Shown here piece after piece: positions 42,774 through 51,538 of a stretch of DNA of 64,000 bases. A program made the translations under genes and the position numbers. Under the pieces are notes generated by a model, which did not search any database, was not told the origin of the DNA, and saw only the letters and a program-made list of their open reading frames with translations. Within the stretch, counting starts at the first letter, position 1; every line of letters starts with the position of its first letter. Source of the stretch: Oleidesulfovibrio sp047973035 (GTDB lineage Bacteria > Desulfobacterota > Desulfovibrionia > Desulfovibrionales > Desulfovibrionaceae); the NCBI RefSeq assembly GCF_047973035.1, contig NZ_JBKEBF010000012.1:1-64000 (forward strand). The letters are read 5' to 3'.

Positions 42774-45386
42774 TTAAACAGCCAAAACGTGTTCCAACGC
42801 CCTTATTATTTCCTTGCGCTGTTCTTCATCCAATAATTTATTCCCGAACGTATCGCGAACAGAAAAAGAATCGTTCGTCTGCATTCCATGCGTAGCTATG
42901 CGTGCAAACTGGATATCAATATGCATGTTCTGCAGAGTACGGGCGATGTCGTAAAGCAGTACAGGCCTGTCCGGTGCCGCTACATCAATTACAGAGTAAA
43001 AGTCTGACAGCGAATTATCAATGCCCACCTGCACCGTGCCGCCCCCTGCGCGCTGTACAGGAGATAACGACCGGCTGCGCATTTCTTCCAGCCTGAAATC
43101 AAGGGACAACTTACCGGTAAGCGCAAAATGCACGGAACCCCGAACTTTCACCCAGAAGTCTTTTGCATACAGCGGATCAGGAGGCGGAGATACCCGAAAC
43201 ACGTCCAGCACCACACCGCCATTCCAGACAAAGGCATCTGCAGAGAATACATCAAGCCCGTGCAACGCTAATACACCGGTCAGCACAGAAAACAAACCGG
43301 GCTGGTCCTTCGCTGCAATGGCAAGCTCCCACACATCCCCCAAGTTTCTGGCTTCAAGCAGCACTACGCCGTTTGCACCGCGTTTTTCACCCAGACGTTG
43401 CCGTGCAGCTTCAATATCATGCTCAAGGCGTTGCATTAATGCGAAGTGCTCCAACACCTCCGCAGGATCGGTAGAAAGTATATAGCGTGAAGGCACCCGT
43501 TCAAGCCACTCCGCCCCTTGCTCATCAGTAAAAGGCAACGTACCGGCCTTTTCTGTCAGCAGCTTCTGAACAGCATCATACCGTTGCGCTATTCCAAAGA
43601 CAGCTTCAGGCGACCCGAGCACACTATCCTGCAGCATATTAAGAATTTTATGATACAGTTCTTCCAGCAAACCGCTGACCCAGCCGTTCCATGCTCTGGG
43701 ACCTGTCGCGCGGGCATCGGCAACAGCAAGCAGATACAGCAGGTCAAGGCGCTGAGTATCACCTATAATGCTGGCACTCCGCGCGATCACAGACTCATCC
43801 GCCAAATCGCGACGCAACGCGGTACGTGAAAGAAGCAGATGGTTGCGCACCAAAAATACAACATCATCAGCCTGCTTACCGGCAATCTCCCAACGGGATA
43901 AAATACCTTCCGCAAGCTTTGCTCCGGCCTCAGCATGGTCTGGCTTGCCAGTCTTGCCAAGATCATGCAGTAAAGCTGCCAGCATGACTGTGCAGCGCAA
44001 CGACACATCCAGCTGACGCCATAACACTGAAGCCATGCCACCGGACGTTTCAGTCTGCTCAAGGCAACGCAAAGTAACAAGTGTATGCAGCCCGACAGGA
44101 TAAGTATGAAAACCGTCAAACTGCACCCTGTCCCGCACTGTTGCATATTCCGGCAACATGGCACAAAGCAGCCCTGTATCGTCCAGACGTTCAAAAATAT
44201 CCCACGCGTTACCGCAGACAAGCAGCTCGCAAAACGGCTTTCCCAGTTGCGGCAAAGCAGCCAGTTCGTCTGCCCGTTCCGTGGCAAGCTGCGCCAGCGA
44301 ACGCCGCAACCGCCATGCACCCAGGGCCTTTTCAGGATGAATGGCTGTCTGTTTCATGAGGTTGAGCAGCGTCTGCGGCGATGCTTCCTGACAGGTCTGC
44401 CCGCTCTGCAGAACAACCGCTCCTTCCAGAGTAAGAGCCTCACGGCAGCAGACTGCAAGAGCCTTAATCTCACCCATACAGCGATGTAGATCGCCAAGAA
44501 ACCGCTCTACAGCCAGCAAACCTCCCCCGTCGACATACCCCATGCTACGCGCAACATCCGGTTGCATTTCCAGAGGCAACAGATCACTGCGCCTGCCTGT
44601 CAAAACATGCAGCCTGCTGCGCACATCATGCAGATAATCCACATTTGCCCGTAATAGCGCGATATCTTCTTCAACAAAGCCCACTGCACGCAAAGAAGCT
44701 TCAAAAGGCTGCTGCAAGCCGAACTGCCTGCTCAACAACCAGCGTACCAGATGGTAATCACGCAGGCCCCCGAGCCCTTCCTTCAGGTTAGGCGCCAGCA
44801 GTAAAGCTCCGTCACCGTGAGCGGCAAGGCGGCGCTCATGCTCACTGTCCAGCCAGCTGACAAAATTTTTGCCACGCTTAGCCAGTACTTTTTCCTGCAG
44901 TTTATCCAGCAGATCAGTAAAAATTGCTTCTGAACCTGCAATAAAACGAGCGTCCAGCAATGAGGCCAGCACCTTATAATCTTTGGCTGCCAGTTTCAGA
45001 CAGTCAGAAACAGTGCGAAACCCGTGGCCGAGCGTGTAGCCCGCATCCCATAACGGCAAAAAAAGCGGCTGCGCCAGATCAATGACCTGCGGAGGAATGG
45101 AGCGCTTGCAAAGAATCAGGATATCAATGTCAGAGCCGGGGCAAAGCTCCGAACGCCCGTAGCCACCTGTGGCGACAAGGGCAATTTTTCCGGAAGCCCC
45201 GCCCAGAGTATCCAGCATAGACGCAAAATACCGGTCCAGCAGACGGCTCAGTTCGCGCTCGTAGCGGGTTGCCCCAGCCACAGGAGCAACCTGCAGCAAA
45301 GGCTCAAGAGAAGCCCGTCCTGCCAGCAAAGATGCAGAAATTATTGCAGCTTCACTGGCAGTTCCGGCGTTTTTTTTAGAAGGCAT
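42774..45386 (-). CDS. glnD: [Protein-PII] uridylyltransferase / uridylyl-removing enzyme
   Basis: GlnD senses glutamine and adds or removes UMP on the PII protein. The ATG at 45386 has GGAG upstream; the protein is 870 residues. Domains in order: nucleotidyltransferase with GGYGRSELCPGSDIDIL (near 73-89), an HD domain with LLHDLGKTGKPDHAEAG, and two C-terminal ACT domains (around VWELAIAAKDQPGLFSVLTG and VIDVAAPDRPVLLYDIARTL). All are complete. It is the last gene of amtB-glnB-glnD, 32 bases after glnB. Confidence 0.96.
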   Translation of the reverse strand: MPSKKNAGTASEAAIISASLLAGRASLEPLLQVAPVAGATRYERELSRLLDRYFASMLDTLGGASGKIALVATGGYGRSELCPGSDIDILILCKRSIPPQVIDLAQPLFLPLWDAGYTLGHGFRTVSDCLKLAAKDYKVLASLLDARFIAGSEAIFTDLLDKLQEKVLAKRGKNFVSWLDSEHERRLAAHGDGALLLAPNLKEGLGGLRDYHLVRWLLSRQFGLQQPFEASLRAVGFVEEDIALLRANVDYLHDVRSRLHVLTGRRSDLLPLEMQPDVARSMGYVDGGGLLAVERFLGDLHRCMGEIKALAVCCREALTLEGAVVLQSGQTCQEASPQTLLNLMKQTAIHPEKALGAWRLRRSLAQLATERADELAALPQLGKPFCELLVCGNAWDIFERLDDTGLLCAMLPEYATVRDRVQFDGFHTYPVGLHTLVTLRCLEQTETSGGMASVLWRQLDVSLRCTVMLAALLHDLGKTGKPDHAEAGAKLAEGILSRWEIAGKQADDVVFLVRNHLLLSRTALRRDLADESVIARSASIIGDTQRLDLLYLLAVADARATGPRAWNGWVSGLLEELYHKILNMLQDSVLGSPEAVFGIAQRYDAVQKLLTEKAGTLPFTDEQGAEWLERVPSRYILSTDPAEVLEHFALMQRLEHDIEAARQRLGEKRGANGVVLLEARNLGDVWELAIAAKDQPGLFSVLTGVLALHGLDVFSADAFVWNGGVVLDVFRVSPPPDPLYAKDFWVKVRGSVHFALTGKLSLDFRLEEMRSRSLSPVQRAGGGTVQVGIDNSLSDFYSVIDVAAPDRPVLLYDIARTLQNMHIDIQFARIATHGMQTNDSFSVRDTFGNKLLDEEQRKEIIRALEHVLAV

Positions 45387-45418
45387 CAAGGCTCCAGTTC
45401 CAGAGATGGCAAAAGGTA

Positions 45419-45757
45419 TCAGACGGCACTATTACCTGTTTCTCCGGTTCGGATGCGGACCACGTCTTCCACAGGTATAATGAAAATTTTACCGTCACCG
45501 ACCTTGCCGGTTCGGGCAGCCTTTGTCACAGCTTCGATGACAGTCTGTACCTGATCATCTTCCACCACGACTTCAATTTTGGCTTTAGGCATAAAGTCCA
45601 CCTGATATTCCGCCCCGCGGTATACCTCTTTGTGCCCGCGCTGGCGGCCGAAGCCTTTTACCTCAGACACCGTCATGCCCTTGATATCCAAATCAGTAAG
45701 GCTTTCTTTCACCTCATCCAGCTTAAACGGCCTGACGATAATTTCGAGTTTTTTCAT
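45419..45757 (-). CDS. glnB: Nitrogen regulatory protein PII
   Basis: PII is a trimeric signal protein that reports 2-oxoglutarate, ATP/ADP and glutamine status. The 112-residue chain has the uridylylation tyrosine Tyr51 in the T-loop (YRGAEYQVDF) and the C-terminal signature KVGDGKIFIIPVEDVVRIRTGE. Between amtB and glnD it could equally be called glnK; the pairing with amtB points to GlnK-type control of ammonium entry. It lies 15 bases after amtB. Confidence 0.95.
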   Translation of the reverse strand: MKKLEIIVRPFKLDEVKESLTDLDIKGMTVSEVKGFGRQRGHKEVYRGAEYQVDFMPKAKIEVVVEDDQVQTVIEAVTKAARTGKVGDGKIFIIPVEDVVRIRTGETGNSAV

Positions 45758-45772
45758 CGGATCAACCTGCCC

Positions 45773-46978
45773 TTAAATCTGATACGCGGTTTCGTTATGT
45801 TCGCTAACATCAAGTCCGGCAATTTCAGCTTCACCGGAAACGCGCAGTACCATAACCTTATCTATCGCCTTGAAAAGCAACCAGCTGGCAACATAACAAA
45901 ACAGCCAGGTAGCCACAACAGACACAAATTGCACCCAAAGCTGATACACATTGCCATTCAGCAACCCGTCGACACCGCCTATGGCACTGTTTGCAAAGAT
46001 ACCGGTCGCCAGAGCCCCCCATGTGCCGCCCACGCCATGAATGCCAACAACATCAAGCGCATCATCATATCGCAGCTTATGCTTCAGAAACACACCGCCA
46101 TAGCACAACATGCCTCCGATCAAGCCTATAACAACCGCGGAGCCCGGCGTAACAAAACCGGCGGCAGGTGTAATAGCCACAAGCCCTGCCACAGCACCGG
46201 ATGCTGCACCAAGCGTGGTCGCTTTTCCGCCGTGCAGTCGTTCTACCAAAAGCCACCCGATTATACCGGCAGCTGCCGCCATATGCGTGGTGACAAAAGC
46301 ATTGGCAGCTGCCCCGTCTGCAGCAAGAGCGCTACCGGCATTAAAGCCGAACCAGCCGAACCACAGAATACCGGCACCAAGTACTGTCGTAGGCAGATTA
46401 TGAGGAATGAATGCTTCACGGCCATACCCCCGCCTGAAGCCGAGCACATTGGCGGCAGCAAGCGCAGCCGCAGCAGAACTCATATGCACGACAGCTCCGC
46501 CGGCGAAATCAAGCGCGCCGATTTCATCCATCCAGCCGCCGCCCCAAACCCAGTGGGCCATTGGCGCGTATACAACAATAAGCCACAGGGCAGAAAACAC
46601 CGCCATCGCACTAAAGCGGATACGTTCCGCATATGCTCCTGAAATAAGAGCCGGTGTAATTACGGCAAACATGCATTGGAATGCCATGAAAAGCAGATGC
46701 GGCAAATTCTCAGCCGGACCGGCCTCCATACCCACATTATTAAGAAACAAGTAATCAAACCCGCCAATCAGTCCGCCATGATCGGTACCGAATGCCAGCG
46801 AGTATCCTGCGGCCCACCATACCAATGAAGCAATCCCCAGCATCACAACACTGTGCATCGTCGTGCTCAGCACGTTGCGTGAACGTACAAGCCCCCCGTA
46901 AAAAAGTGCCAGTCCGGGAGTCATAAACATGACTAAGGCCGAACAGATCAAAATGAATGCGGTATCCGCCGCGCTCAT
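45773..46978 (-). CDS. amtB: Ammonium transporter
   Basis: The 401-residue inner-membrane channel has eleven predicted segments. Family marks: FYGGLVRSRNVLST, the twin-histidine neighbourhoods AGGAVVHMSSA and DVVGIHGVGGTWGALATG, and GWFGFNAGSAL. No signal peptide precedes the first segment. AGGAGGAGAAT sits just before the ATG. It heads the operon with glnB and glnD, behind a sigma-54 promoter, as expected for a gene induced by nitrogen shortage. Confidence 0.96.
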   Translation of the reverse strand: MSAADTAFILICSALVMFMTPGLALFYGGLVRSRNVLSTTMHSVVMLGIASLVWWAAGYSLAFGTDHGGLIGGFDYLFLNNVGMEAGPAENLPHLLFMAFQCMFAVITPALISGAYAERIRFSAMAVFSALWLIVVYAPMAHWVWGGGWMDEIGALDFAGGAVVHMSSAAAALAAANVLGFRRGYGREAFIPHNLPTTVLGAGILWFGWFGFNAGSALAADGAAANAFVTTHMAAAAGIIGWLLVERLHGGKATTLGAASGAVAGLVAITPAAGFVTPGSAVVIGLIGGMLCYGGVFLKHKLRYDDALDVVGIHGVGGTWGALATGIFANSAIGGVDGLLNGNVYQLWVQFVSVVATWLFCYVASWLLFKAIDKVMVLRVSGEAEIAGLDVSEHNETAYQI

Positions 46979-47033
46979 ATTCTCCTCCTGCGGTTACAAA
47001 TGGAAAACTGCGATCAGACGTTCCCGCAAGAAA

Positions 47034-47049
47034 AGCAAACCCTGAGCCA
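47034..47049 (-). promoter_or_regulatory. Sigma-54 promoter of amtB-glnB-glnD
   Basis: On the minus strand the sequence is TGGCTCAGGGTTTGCT. The GG and GC pairs are exactly 10 bases apart, and it matches the TGGCAC-N5-TTGCW consensus except at one or two variable places. Transcription would start about 45 bases before the amtB ATG. Confidence 0.8.
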
Positions 47050-47121
47050 GAAGGTTTTTTCTTTGCTATTTTAATCAATTAAACTATCTCACAAATATTG
47101 TGCGTGTATCAAAATGAACTA

Positions 47122-47168
47122 TTTTAACTTTTTTGTTATTTTATATTTCATATTTTTAACTTTTTTGT
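47122..47168. repeat. Two 15-bp direct repeats with 32-bp period
   Basis: TTTTAACTTTTTTGT occurs at 47122-47136 and again, identical, at 47154-47168. The 32-bp period is three turns of the helix, so two bound proteins would face the same side. It lies upstream of both the sigma-54 promoter and tpx. Confidence 0.6.
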
Positions 47169-47178
47169 AATAATACAA
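47165..47178 (+). promoter_or_regulatory. PerR-like dyad upstream of tpx
   Basis: TTGTAATAATACAA has arms TTGTA/TACAA and resembles the PerR box (TTATAATNATTATAA). PerR is a peroxide sensor, and tpx is a peroxidase gene, so the link is sensible but unproven. Confidence 0.4.
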
Positions 47179-47289
47179 ATTATCATTTTCGAACCATTTT
47201 TTTATCGCTACGCCATTCACATAAGGCACATGCTGTGTTATCTAAATAATTCCTATTAATTGAATACTATCTCATTAAGGAGAATTCTT

Positions 47290-47805
47290 ATGAACGAACG
47301 TACCGGAATCATCACCTTCAAGGGCAATGCTCTTACTCTGCAAGGCTCTGCTGTAGCCACAGGCGACAAAGCTCCCGATTTTACCGTGCTGACCAACGCC
47401 CTTTCGCCCAGAACTCTTGCCGATTACAGAGGCAAGGTACTGATCATCAGCTCAGTTCCCTCCCTTGATACTCCTGTCTGCGATGTAGAAACCCGTCGCT
47501 TTAATCAGGAAGCTGCCAATCTGGGTGACGACATCAAGGTTCTGACCATCAGCGCCGACTTGCCCTTTGCCCAAGCCCGCTGGTGCGGTTCTGCAGGCAT
47601 TGAAGCGGTTGACACCTTGTCTGACCATAAAGACCTTTCCTTCGGCAGTGCTTACGGCGTTATCATCAAAGAACTGCGCCTGCTCAGCCGTGCCGTTTTC
47701 GTAGTAAACCGTGACGGCGTCATCACTTACGATCAGATTGTACCGGAAGTAACCAACGAGCCTGATTACGATGCGGCCATCGCCGCAGCCAAGGCTGCGC
47801 TGTAA
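47290..47805 (+). CDS. tpx: Thiol peroxidase
   Basis: Tpx reduces hydrogen peroxide and organic peroxides with electrons from thioredoxin. The ATG at 47290 has AAGGAG upstream, giving 171 residues. The peroxidatic Cys64 is in SVPSLDTPVCDVETRRFN and the resolving Cys99 in SADLPFAQARWCG, both typical of atypical 2-Cys peroxiredoxins. No signal peptide is seen, so it acts in the cytoplasm. It stands alone with its own terminator and fits the oxygen-defence needs of an anaerobe. Confidence 0.96.
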   Translation: MNERTGIITFKGNALTLQGSAVATGDKAPDFTVLTNALSPRTLADYRGKVLIISSVPSLDTPVCDVETRRFNQEAANLGDDIKVLTISADLPFAQARWCGSAGIEAVDTLSDHKDLSFGSAYGVIIKELRLLSRAVFVVNRDGVITYDQIVPEVTNEPDYDAAIAAAKAAL

Positions 47806-47834
47806 CAACACCTTACGGCACCTACCAACCTTTC

Positions 47835-47860
47835 GGGCGGCTAACAGGCCGCCCTTTTTT
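47835..47860 (+). terminator. Intrinsic terminator after tpx
   Basis: GGGCGGC pairs with GCCGCCC around six bases and runs into T6, about 30 bases after the stop. Confidence 0.88.
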
Positions 47861-47979
47861 ATTTAAAAGAAATATGACAAGCACAATATCTCCGCAAAAG
47901 ACCGGTAGCCACACTTGCTCCGCGTAATGGACTACGCTACGTTGCAAAGCACATTGCATCAGCAAGCAAAGGAGTTCCT

Positions 47980-48432
47980 GTGACCACTGACGAGATAAAA
48001 AAGCATATTATTGATACGGTGCTGCACCGTTTAGACCGTGATAACTCATCCCGCCACGAGGCCCTTGAAGAATTCATGACCGTAGTTTTGCCCACTGTTG
48101 ATGAACGTGCTGCAAAACAGGTATCCGGCCTTGTTCCCACGTTGCCGGACACAATTTATGAAAAATGGGCTACGATGTTTGCAGAAAGATTGCTTGAAAC
48201 CGTCGAGCGGAGACAACTGGAGCTGCTCTGCGATGGTAGTGAAGACAACAACGCTACAGTGTGCCTTGTGTACCTGATGTTTATGGAATCAGAACGCATG
48301 GAAAAGCAGATTGCAGAAGACCTGCACGCTCTGGGGGTGCAGGAAGCAGCCACAGATGCAGTCGGGAACGTGCTTGGTGCTTACTTCAAAAACAAACTGG
48401 ACCAACGGAAAGAAGATACAACTCTTCATTAG
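47980..48432 (+). CDS. Conserved-looking helical protein of unknown function
   Basis: A 150-residue protein starting with GTG, with AAGGAG 5 bases upstream. It is predicted all-helical and acidic, without a signal peptide or membrane segment. Recognisable stretches are MTTDEIKKHIIDTVLHRLDR, LPDTIYEKWATMFAERLLETV and VCLVYLMFMESERMEKQI. The single cysteines do not suggest a metal site. I do not recognise the family. It lies between tpx and a small unknown gene on the other strand. Confidence 0.75.
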   Translation: MTTDEIKKHIIDTVLHRLDRDNSSRHEALEEFMTVVLPTVDERAAKQVSGLVPTLPDTIYEKWATMFAERLLETVERRQLELLCDGSEDNNATVCLVYLMFMESERMEKQIAEDLHALGVQEAATDAVGNVLGAYFKNKLDQRKEDTTLH

Positions 48433-48562
48433 CAGGGCGAGCTTGTGCGCGCCTGTCATCTGCGCAGTCGTACCGCAGCGTAACAAGGGGACAGGTCAAA
48501 CGCGCCGGCTTTTTTTAGCTCTGCTCAATTATCGCTTATTCGCTCCAGCTGCATCTAGAAAT

Positions 48563-48595
48563 AAAAAAAGCGGGCCGCATTGCGCAGTCCGCTTT
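48563..48595 (-). terminator. Terminator after the 78-residue unknown gene
   Basis: AAAGCGG pairs with CCGCTTT, extended by an imperfect inner stem; seven T follow on the minus strand. Confidence 0.7.
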
Positions 48596-48622
48596 ACTTT
48601 TATTTCTTCCATTTTTAGTTAA

Positions 48623-48859
48623 CTACCGTTTTTCAACATGCAATCCATCTTCTTTTGCCGTTAAGTTATAACAGCATCCGGCACAGTCCAGTTGCCAGTC
48701 CATCCCATCGAACAGGCTTGTTCTGGCTGCCCATTCATCGTTTATGAATACGTCTTTTGCCCCGCCGTTTTCCTCGTACCGTACTTGCGTTTCTTCGCTT
48801 AATTGTACAAGTTCCGACTCTTTCAGGATTAACGGCAAATCTTTTTCTGTGTATAACAT
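48623..48859 (-). CDS. Small acidic protein of unknown function with a C-x-x-CC motif
   Basis: A 78-residue protein beginning MLYTEKDLPLILKESELVQL, with a full AGGAGG before the ATG and its own terminator, so it is very likely real. It ends with DGMDWQLDCAGCCYNLTAKED. The CAGCC group might bind metal or carry a redox role. No relative is recognised. It is divergent from tex by 157 bases, with a palindrome in between. Confidence 0.7.
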   Translation of the reverse strand: MLYTEKDLPLILKESELVQLSEETQVRYEENGGAKDVFINDEWAARTSLFDGMDWQLDCAGCCYNLTAKEDGLHVEKR

Positions 48860-48911
48860 AGTTCGCCTCCTGCTTTAACGGTTTCGCGTGCGGCTATACA
48901 GCCTGCGCCAA

Positions 48912-48926
48912 ATCAAATTATTTGAT
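48912..48926. promoter_or_regulatory. 15-bp palindrome between the small unknown gene and tex
   Basis: ATCAAAT and ATTTGAT flank one T. It lies 53 bases before the start of the minus-strand small gene and 91 before tex, so it could be an operator for either. Confidence 0.35.
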
Positions 48927-49016
48927 GCATCGACACACGTAAGCATACACTTACTTATTGAATAAACCGCCTCCGAATACAACAAAATTATGTTGAACTG
49001 ACTGACAGGAAACACA

Positions 49017-51200
49017 ATGCAACTTCACTCTACCGCACTGGCCAAAGAACTTGGCATTTCCCAAGCGCAGGCAAATGCCACCATCACTCTGCTGGATGAG
49101 GGGGCAACAGTCCCTTTTATCAGCCGTTACCGTAAAGAAGCCACAGGCGGACTGGATGAAACGGCCATTACGGCCATTCGCGAAGGGCTGACAAGGCTGC
49201 GTGCACTCGACAAACGTCGCGAAGCAATCGTCGCTTCACTTGAAGAGCGCGACCTTATGACGCCGGAGCTTGCCACGGCAATCAATGCCGCTGCCAATAT
49301 GGTCGCGCTAGAAGATATTTACCTGCCGTATCGCCCCAAACGCCGCACCCGCGCTCAAATGGCCAGAGAGAAAGGTCTTGAACCACTGGCTGAACGTATA
49401 ATGCAGCAAAGCGGGAATGACATCTCCGCAGAAGCGCAGACTTTTGTAAGCGACGGAGGCGCAGATAAAGACAAAGCGGTGGAAAACATCGAAGCGGCCC
49501 TTGCCGGAGCCCGTGACATCATTGCGGAGCGCATCAGCGAAGATGCTCCCACGCGCCAGACTTTACGGCTTTTTTTCCGCGATAAAAGCATCCTTCAAGC
49601 CAAAGTCTGCAAAGGTAAAGAGGAAGAAGGAGCAAAATTCCGGGACTGGTTCGAATGGTCAGAACCTGCTGTCAAAGCAGCCGGGCACCGCATTCTTGCT
49701 ATCCTTCGCGGCGAGCGGGAAGGAGTACTGTCAGTAAAATTGCGCCCAGACGATGAACAAGGCGTAAGCATACTGAAAAAACGCTTTTTAAAACGAAACG
49801 TACCGCTGCACATCACAGGCACACCACAAACAGACAGTGGCAACGTAGTACTTGCAATCGAAGATGCCTGGAAGAGACTGCTGGTACCCAGTTTAGAAAC
49901 AGAAGCTACAAATACCTATCGGGAACAGGCAGAGAAACAGGCCATAGGCGTTTTTGCATCCAACCTGCGCGACCTGCTGCTGGCCTCTCCTCTGGGGCAG
50001 CAACGCGTAATGGCAATGGACCCGGGCTTTCGCACAGGCGTAAAAACAGTCTGCCTGAGCGCTCAAGGCTCTTTGCTGCACAACGAGACAATCTACCCGC
50101 ATACTGGCAGCGGCAAAGCGCAGGAGGCCGCCCGCATTGTGCGCGAGCTGGCTGAAAAATTTGATATTCAGGCCATTGCTATCGGCAACGGTACAGCCGG
50201 ACGAGAAACAGAAACGTTCGTCAAAGGGCTGGGGCTCAGCAGCGATATAACCACTGTGATGGTGGATGAAGCCGGAGCATCCGTCTATTCCGCGTCAGAC
50301 ACTGCACGAAAAGAGTTTCCGGACTATGATATCACTGTCCGCGGAGCAGTTTCTATCGGGCGCAGACTTATGGACCCGCTCGCCGAACTGGTAAAAATCG
50401 ATCCCAAGGCCATCGGCGTCGGGCAGTATCAGCATGACGTAAATCAGACGGAGTTGAAGCAGGCACTTGATGATACTGTTATGTCGTGCGTTAACCATGT
50501 TGGCGTGGAACTGAACACCGCAAGCGCAGAACTGCTTTCGTATGTATCCGGCCTCGGGCCTTCTCTTGCAGCCAATATTATAGCGTACAGGACACAGAAT
50601 GGCCCCTTTGCAAGCAGAAAAGCGCTGCTGAAGGTTCCCAGACTAGGCCCGAAGGTTTTTGAGCAGGCAGCAGGCTTTTTGCGCATCGGCACCGCGCTGA
50701 AGGAAGGTAACCCTCTGGATGCAACGGCCGTACACCCTGAAAGTTACGTTGTGGTTGAAAAAATGGCTAAAGACGCAGGCTGTACAGTTGCCCAGCTGAT
50801 AAACGACGCCTGTCTGCGCCAAAAAATATCGCTGGAAAAATACGTTTCAGATTCAATTGGCCTACCTACCCTGAAAGACATTATGGCAGAACTTGCCAAG
50901 CCCGGACGTGACCCGCGCCCAGCTTTTCAGCTTTTCCGCTATGCAGATGTCCACACGCTGGATGACCTATACGAAGGCATGGTGCTGCCCGGTATTGTTA
51001 CCAACGTTACTGCCTTTGGAGCTTTTGTCGATCTGGGAGTCCATCAGGACGGTCTGGTACACATCAGCCAGCTGGCTGACAAGTTTATTAAAGACCCCGC
51101 AGAGGTGGTAAAGGTACGGCAGCAAGTACAGGTGTGGGTTCTGGAAGTTGACCATAAGCGCAAACGGATCAGCCTGAGCATGAAAGGAATGGGACAGTAG
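49017..51200 (+). CDS. tex: Tex-family S1 RNA-binding transcription accessory protein
   Basis: Tex is a nucleic-acid-binding protein related to eukaryotic Spt6. The 727-residue protein has the helical Tex N-terminal domain (VPFISRYRKEATGGLDETAI), a YqgF-like nuclease fold (MAMDPGFRTGVKTVCLSAQGSL), helix-hairpin-helix repeats (SGLGPSLAANIIAYR, LPKVPRLGPKVFEQAAGFLR-type sequence) and a C-terminal S1 domain (GMVLPGIVTNVTAFGAFVDLGVHQDGLVHISQL). Its precise cellular job is not settled. A single-copy gene without an obvious operon. Confidence 0.95.
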   Translation: MQLHSTALAKELGISQAQANATITLLDEGATVPFISRYRKEATGGLDETAITAIREGLTRLRALDKRREAIVASLEERDLMTPELATAINAAANMVALEDIYLPYRPKRRTRAQMAREKGLEPLAERIMQQSGNDISAEAQTFVSDGGADKDKAVENIEAALAGARDIIAERISEDAPTRQTLRLFFRDKSILQAKVCKGKEEEGAKFRDWFEWSEPAVKAAGHRILAILRGEREGVLSVKLRPDDEQGVSILKKRFLKRNVPLHITGTPQTDSGNVVLAIEDAWKRLLVPSLETEATNTYREQAEKQAIGVFASNLRDLLLASPLGQQRVMAMDPGFRTGVKTVCLSAQGSLLHNETIYPHTGSGKAQEAARIVRELAEKFDIQAIAIGNGTAGRETETFVKGLGLSSDITTVMVDEAGASVYSASDTARKEFPDYDITVRGAVSIGRRLMDPLAELVKIDPKAIGVGQYQHDVNQTELKQALDDTVMSCVNHVGVELNTASAELLSYVSGLGPSLAANIIAYRTQNGPFASRKALLKVPRLGPKVFEQAAGFLRIGTALKEGNPLDATAVHPESYVVVEKMAKDAGCTVAQLINDACLRQKISLEKYVSDSIGLPTLKDIMAELAKPGRDPRPAFQLFRYADVHTLDDLYEGMVLPGIVTNVTAFGAFVDLGVHQDGLVHISQLADKFIKDPAEVVKVRQQVQVWVLEVDHKRKRISLSMKGMGQ

Positions 51201-51538
51201 TGCAAAGGGCGGCACGGCAGCGTTGCCTGTTGTTGCCTTCCCTCTGATTCTGAACTGGCAGGATACCTATCAACGGGCTTCATCTCATCCGGCGCAGAGG
51301 CTGCCTCTTGTACAGAGCCCCGTAGTGCAGGGAGGTACTACAGAAACGTTGCCACCTGTATCGGCTGCCTTACTGGCGGAACAAGACCCGGTTCGTCACA
51401 TAGAAACCAGCTGAAAGCATGAACGTTGCAAAACAACGCCACAGTCCCTTCACGCCTTTCACACATACCGCCTGAACAACATAAAACAGCCCCGCAAGCC
51501 AAACTTGCGGGGCTGTCTACTATCGATGCAAAATCAGA
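51201..51538. other. Non-coding gap after tex
   Basis: The gap holds the terminator of the acyl-CoA ligase gene at its right end. A plus-strand frame open from 51184 to 51414 follows tex in another frame, but it has no ribosome site and no family resemblance. No clear tex terminator was found. Confidence 0.5.
51483..51516 (-). terminator. Intrinsic terminator after the acyl-CoA ligase gene
   Basis: ACAGCCCCGCAAG pairs perfectly with CTTGCGGGGCTGT around CCAAA; a short T run follows on the minus strand. Confidence 0.85.

Larger units (their letters stand above)
46979..47289. other. Divergent control region between amtB and tpx
   Basis: This AT-rich 311-base gap carries the amtB sigma-54 promoter (47034-47049), two 15-bp direct repeats (47122-47168), a PerR-like dyad (47165-47178) and a CACA-TGC-TGTG dyad (47227-47237). 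No gene is present. Confidence 0.7.

Noticed and set aside
47227..47237. CACA-TGC-TGTG dyad as an NtrC site for amtB
   Set aside because: It departs from the NtrC consensus and lies about 190 bases from the sigma-54 promoter, nearer to tpx.
51184..51414. An open frame after tex that could extend the protein by a frameshift
   Set aside because: The tex product already ends normally after its S1 domain, and the extra frame has no ribosome site, slippery sequence or family match.
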